Of a stretch of 10,011 bases of DNA, positions 8,337 through 10,011 are shown piece after piece (positions within the stretch are counted from its first letter, which is position 1; each line of letters begins with the position of its first letter). The position numbers were made by a program, and so were the translations under genes. Under the pieces are notes generated by a model. That model had not been told where the DNA came from and did not search any database. It worked only from the letters and a program-made list of their open reading frames with translations. The stretch lies in contig JALTCK010000029.1 in NCBI GenBank assembly GCA_027074805.1, positions 1 to 10,011 of the forward strand, given 5' to 3'. This DNA is from Thermococcus sp. GTDB taxonomy: Archaea; Methanobacteriota_B; Thermococci; Thermococcales; Thermococcaceae.

Positions 8337-8340
8337 GGGC

Positions 8341-8365
8341 TGGAGGGTTTTCTCATTCCTCTCCA
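8341..8365 (+). terminator. Imperfect hairpin after rps7, weak terminator or 3'-end candidate
   Basis: TGGAG (8341-8345) plus GG can pair with CC (8358-8359), a bulged T8360 and CTCCA (8361-8365), around a 10-nt T-rich loop. It starts 4 nt after the rps7 stop. Archaeal termination does not need a hairpin, and no T tract directly follows it, so it may instead mark the mRNA 3' end or be chance. Confidence 0.3.
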
Positions 8366-8393
8366 CCATTTCTACGTCTCCGGATTCCTGCCT

Positions 8394-8409
8394 CAAAACG
8401 TTTTTATAC
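8394..8409 (+). promoter_or_regulatory. Archaeal BRE/TATA promoter candidate for vapBC
   Basis: A purine-rich BRE-like CAAAACG precedes TTTTTATA, with the TATA core at 8402-8408. An archaeal start site about 25 nt downstream would fall near 8430-8432, just before or within GGTGA (8430-8434) and about 10 nt before the vapB ATG. This is the best TATA-like match in the only sizeable intergenic gap of the window. A very short leader is predicted. Confidence 0.55.
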
Positions 8410-8429
8410 TCTTTTAGTAAGACAATTTT
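8401..8429 (+). terminator. Oligo-T tracts, candidate end of the rpoB-rps7 transcript
   Basis: Three T runs (TTTTT 8401-8405, TTTT 8412-8415 and TTTT 8426-8429) lie in an AT-rich stretch. Euryarchaeal RNA polymerase terminates on oligo-T runs without a hairpin, so this stretch could end transcripts from rps7. It overlaps the predicted vapB promoter, and the last run ends just before the predicted vapB start site. Confidence 0.4.
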
Positions 8430-8441
8430 GGTGAATGTAAG

Positions 8442-8678
8442 ATGGTCACAGTTAAAGTCTCCTCAAAGGGCCAGATAGTCTTACCCAAGGCAATCCGCGA
8501 GAGGTTTGGCATCAAAGAGGGCGACGAGCTTGAGGTTCTTGACCTCGGGGACGAGATCGTGATAGTTCCGGTAAAGAAAGGCCTGAAGCTCAGGGGGCTT
8601 GTAAGGTTCGAGAAACCCGTCAGAGAGATACTCCACGAAATCCGGAAAGAAGAAGAGGAGCTGGAGGCCAGAGAATGA
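8442..8678 (+). CDS. vapB: VapB-type antitoxin, AbrB/SpoVT-AbrB domain
   Basis: Small DNA-binding antitoxin of 78 aa. Residues 1-45 form a swapped-hairpin AbrB domain: VTVKVSSKGQIVLPKAIRERF, then GIKEGDELEVLDLGDEIVIVPV. The SSKGQIVLPK motif is characteristic of the family. The C-terminal third (about 50-78) is charged and probably helical, EIRKEEEELEARE, and would wrap around the toxin. Antitoxins of this family usually bind their own promoter alone or with the toxin, which would fit the TATA element just upstream. GGTG (8430-8433) is 8 nt before the ATG. The stop overlaps the toxin start as ATGA. The specific numbered paralogue cannot be assigned from sequence alone. Confidence 0.9.
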   Translation: MVTVKVSSKGQIVLPKAIRERFGIKEGDELEVLDLGDEIVIVPVKKGLKLRGLVRFEKPVREILHEIRKEEEELEARE

Positions 8679-9070
8679 GGGTCGTCTTGGACAGCTATGC
8701 GGTTTTGGCTTACATAAACGACGAAGCGGCCGCGGAGAGGGTTGAGGAGTATCTCAACCTCGGGAGAAGCGGGAAAGTCGAACTTTACATGAACGCTGTG
8801 AACCTTGGCGAGGTTTACTACATCATCTCGAGAAAGAGGGGAACCGATATAGCAAATCTCGCGATTGCCCTTATCAGGAGGGAACCAATCAAACTCGTGG
8901 TTGCCGATGAGAGGCTCGCTCTCATAGCCGGAAGGATAAAAGCCTTCCACAGGCTCAGCTACGCCGATGCCTTCGCCGCCGCAACGGCAATAGACCTGAA
9001 CGCCACTCTCCTAACCGGAGATGACGAGTTTAAGAGCATGGAAGAGAAGGTGAAAATAGAGTGGCTTTGA
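8675..9070 (+). CDS. vapC: VapC-type PIN-domain toxin, probable ribonuclease
   Basis: PIN-domain protein of 131 aa, the usual VapC length. The four expected acidic metal ligands are present: D6 in VVLDSYAVLAY, E46 in NLGEVYY, D98 in SYADAFAAATA, and D116 (or D117) in LLTGDDEF. VapC toxins are magnesium-dependent endoribonucleases that cut tRNA or rRNA and are held inactive by VapB. The RNA target of this one cannot be read from the sequence. All catalytic residues are intact, so an active toxin is likely. GGAGG at 8663-8667 is 7 nt before the ATG, and the start overlaps the vapB stop by 4 nt, so toxin translation is probably coupled to the antitoxin. It ends 16 bp from the convergent phosphatase gene. 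Confidence 0.9.
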   Translation: MRVVLDSYAVLAYINDEAAAERVEEYLNLGRSGKVELYMNAVNLGEVYYIISRKRGTDIANLAIALIRREPIKLVVADERLALIAGRIKAFHRLSYADAFAAATAIDLNATLLTGDDEFKSMEEKVKIEWL

Positions 9071-9086
9071 CTTCAGGCGGAATTGG

Positions 9087-10011
9087 TTATTCAATCAGGC
9101 TCTTCCCCACCATGTTGGCAGGCTTATCAACGCCGAAGAAGTGCAGTATCGTCGGTGCTATATCCATCAGGCTTGCCCCTTCGAGATTTACCCTCTCAAA
9201 TCCCCACAGTATCAGGGGAACCTTCACAACCGGCTCGTTCATCGAGCCGTGCATGCCTTTAACCCAGTGGCTCACGCCCTTCACTCCCCTGCACATCCTG
9301 TGGGAGCAGAACCAGTAGCCGGGCTTGGCAGAGACTATCAGCTCGCCGCTGTTGGGCGTGTCCAGGTGGGGGAGTTCGTCGCGGAAGAAAACCTCTCCAA
9401 CTCCAGGTGCCCTTCTGAGGACTTCAAACGCCTCTTCACTCTGGTTCGGATCCTTCAGATAAACGTGAACACCGCCACCGGAGGAAACGCGGAGCGTCTC
9501 TACGCCGTTCTTCCTGAGGTAAACGCGCAGGTTCACCCAAGTGTGAACCTCCTCCTGGCCGTGGTCGGCGAAAATTATAAAGGCGTACTCTTCATTGAGG
9601 CGCCCCCACAGGGTTCTAACTGCCGTATCAACGGTTTCCACCGCTTTAATCGCGTCCTCACTCCCTGGCCCGTGGTCATGACTCATTCCATCTATCGAGG
9701 CAAAGTGGACGAGGAGCAAATCGGGCTTGCATTCCTCATAGAGATAGAGGGCCGAGTTCAGAACCCAGACGTCCTTCCTCCAGTCACGGCCATGCTGACG
9801 ATAGAGCTCGTTGCTTGCAAAAAACGGCGGAAAAATCCTGACGTCGGTCCCGCTGAAGGGCGGCATGGTGTAGCCGCTGACAGCTGCGGTTCTAACACCT
9901 TTCTGCCGCAAGAGATCAACGATGGTCGGCGCTTTGATGACTTTGTGCGGGTTGAACGCTATTTCGTAGTCATAGAAGTTCACCTTCCTGTCGCTTAAGC
10001 GATCGTAGTAG
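9087..10011 (-). CDS. Alkaline-phosphatase-superfamily protein (phosphodiesterase/nucleotide pyrophosphatase type), N-terminus beyond window
   Basis: C-terminal 307 residues of a larger protein. The frame stays open to the window end, so the GTG at 9983 is an internal valine, not a start. Metal-site motifs of the superfamily, numbered from the first complete codon, are D107 and H111 in SIDGMSHDHG, D149-H150 in FIIFADHGQ, and H254 in GMHGSMNEP. This D-x3-H, DH, H pattern fits two-zinc nucleotide pyrophosphatase/phosphodiesterase enzymes. The first aspartate and the Thr/Ser nucleophile should lie upstream, outside the window. C94, C235 and C240 are present, the last two in WFCSHRMCRG. A C-terminal DIAPTILHFFGVDKP block is typical. 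No membrane segment is seen in this part. The substrate is unknown. It faces vapC. Confidence 0.85.
   Translation of the reverse strand, partial: YYDRLSDRKVNFYDYEIAFNPHKVIKAPTIVDLLRQKGVRTAAVSGYTMPPFSGTDVRIFPPFFASNELYRQHGRDWRKDVWVLNSALYLYEECKPDLLLVHFASIDGMSHDHGPGSEDAIKAVETVDTAVRTLWGRLNEEYAFIIFADHGQEEVHTWVNLRVYLRKNGVETLRVSSGGGVHVYLKDPNQSEEAFEVLRRAPGVGEVFFRDELPHLDTPNSGELIVSAKPGYWFCSHRMCRGVKGVSHWVKGMHGSMNEPVVKVPLILWGFERVNLEGASLMDIAPTILHFFGVDKPANMVGKSLIE

Noticed and set aside
9141..9998. Long plus-strand open frame of 285 codons opposite the phosphatase.
   Set aside because: The minus strand carries clear metal-site motifs, whereas the plus-strand translation has no recognisable domain or ribosome binding site; it is a shadow of a GC-rich gene.
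9991..10002. Perfect 12-bp palindrome TCGCTTAAGCGA.
   Set aside because: It lies inside the open phosphatase frame (codons for D-R-L-S-D), is single-copy in the window, and has no flanking signal.

Overview
The window looks like a chromosomal segment of a hyperthermophilic euryarchaeon of the order Thermococcales, very probably a Thermococcus. The reasons are the archaeal RNA polymerase gene order (B, A', A'', L30e, NusA, S12, S7), an unsplit B subunit, strong GGAGGTGATC-type ribosome binding sites, and an L30e protein that, from memory, is almost the same as the Thermococcus celer one. No tRNA, rRNA, insertion sequence or CRISPR array was seen. The only gap over 100 bp between genes is 8337-8441.

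Region 1 (1-8336, + strand) is a tightly packed transcription/translation operon, entered part-way through rpoB. Order: rpoB (5' end outside the window), rpoA1, rpoA2, rpl30e, nusA, rps12, rps7. Junctions range from a 1-nt overlap to 13 nt, and several stop codons lie inside the Shine-Dalgarno sequence of the next gene. RpoB, RpoA1 and RpoA2 together form the catalytic centre of the archaeal RNA polymerase: B supplies the hybrid-binding lysine/arginine segments, A' the NADFDGD magnesium site and the bridge helix, and A'' the trigger loop. NusA is the short archaeal two-KH-domain form. L30e, S12 and S7 are ribosomal proteins.

Region 2 (8337-8441) is a 105-bp spacer with an imperfect hairpin just after rps7, three oligo-T tracts that could end the operon transcript, and an archaeal BRE/TATA-like element for the next gene.

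Region 3 (8442-9070, + strand) is a complete VapBC-type toxin-antitoxin pair: an AbrB/SpoVT-type antitoxin followed, with a 4-nt ATGA overlap, by a PIN-domain toxin.

Region 4 (9087-10011, - strand) is the C-terminal part of an alkaline-phosphatase-superfamily metalloenzyme (phosphodiesterase/nucleotide pyrophosphatase type), convergent with vapC across a 16-bp gap. Its N-terminus, which should hold the nucleophile, lies beyond the window end.

Most of the window is conserved core machinery. I found no convincing undescribed system. The points most worth a second look are a pair of mutually exclusive CTCCC/GGGAG pairings over the rpl30e ribosome binding site, the repeated fusion of stop codons with Shine-Dalgarno sequences, and the vapBC insertion point with its possible combined terminator and promoter.
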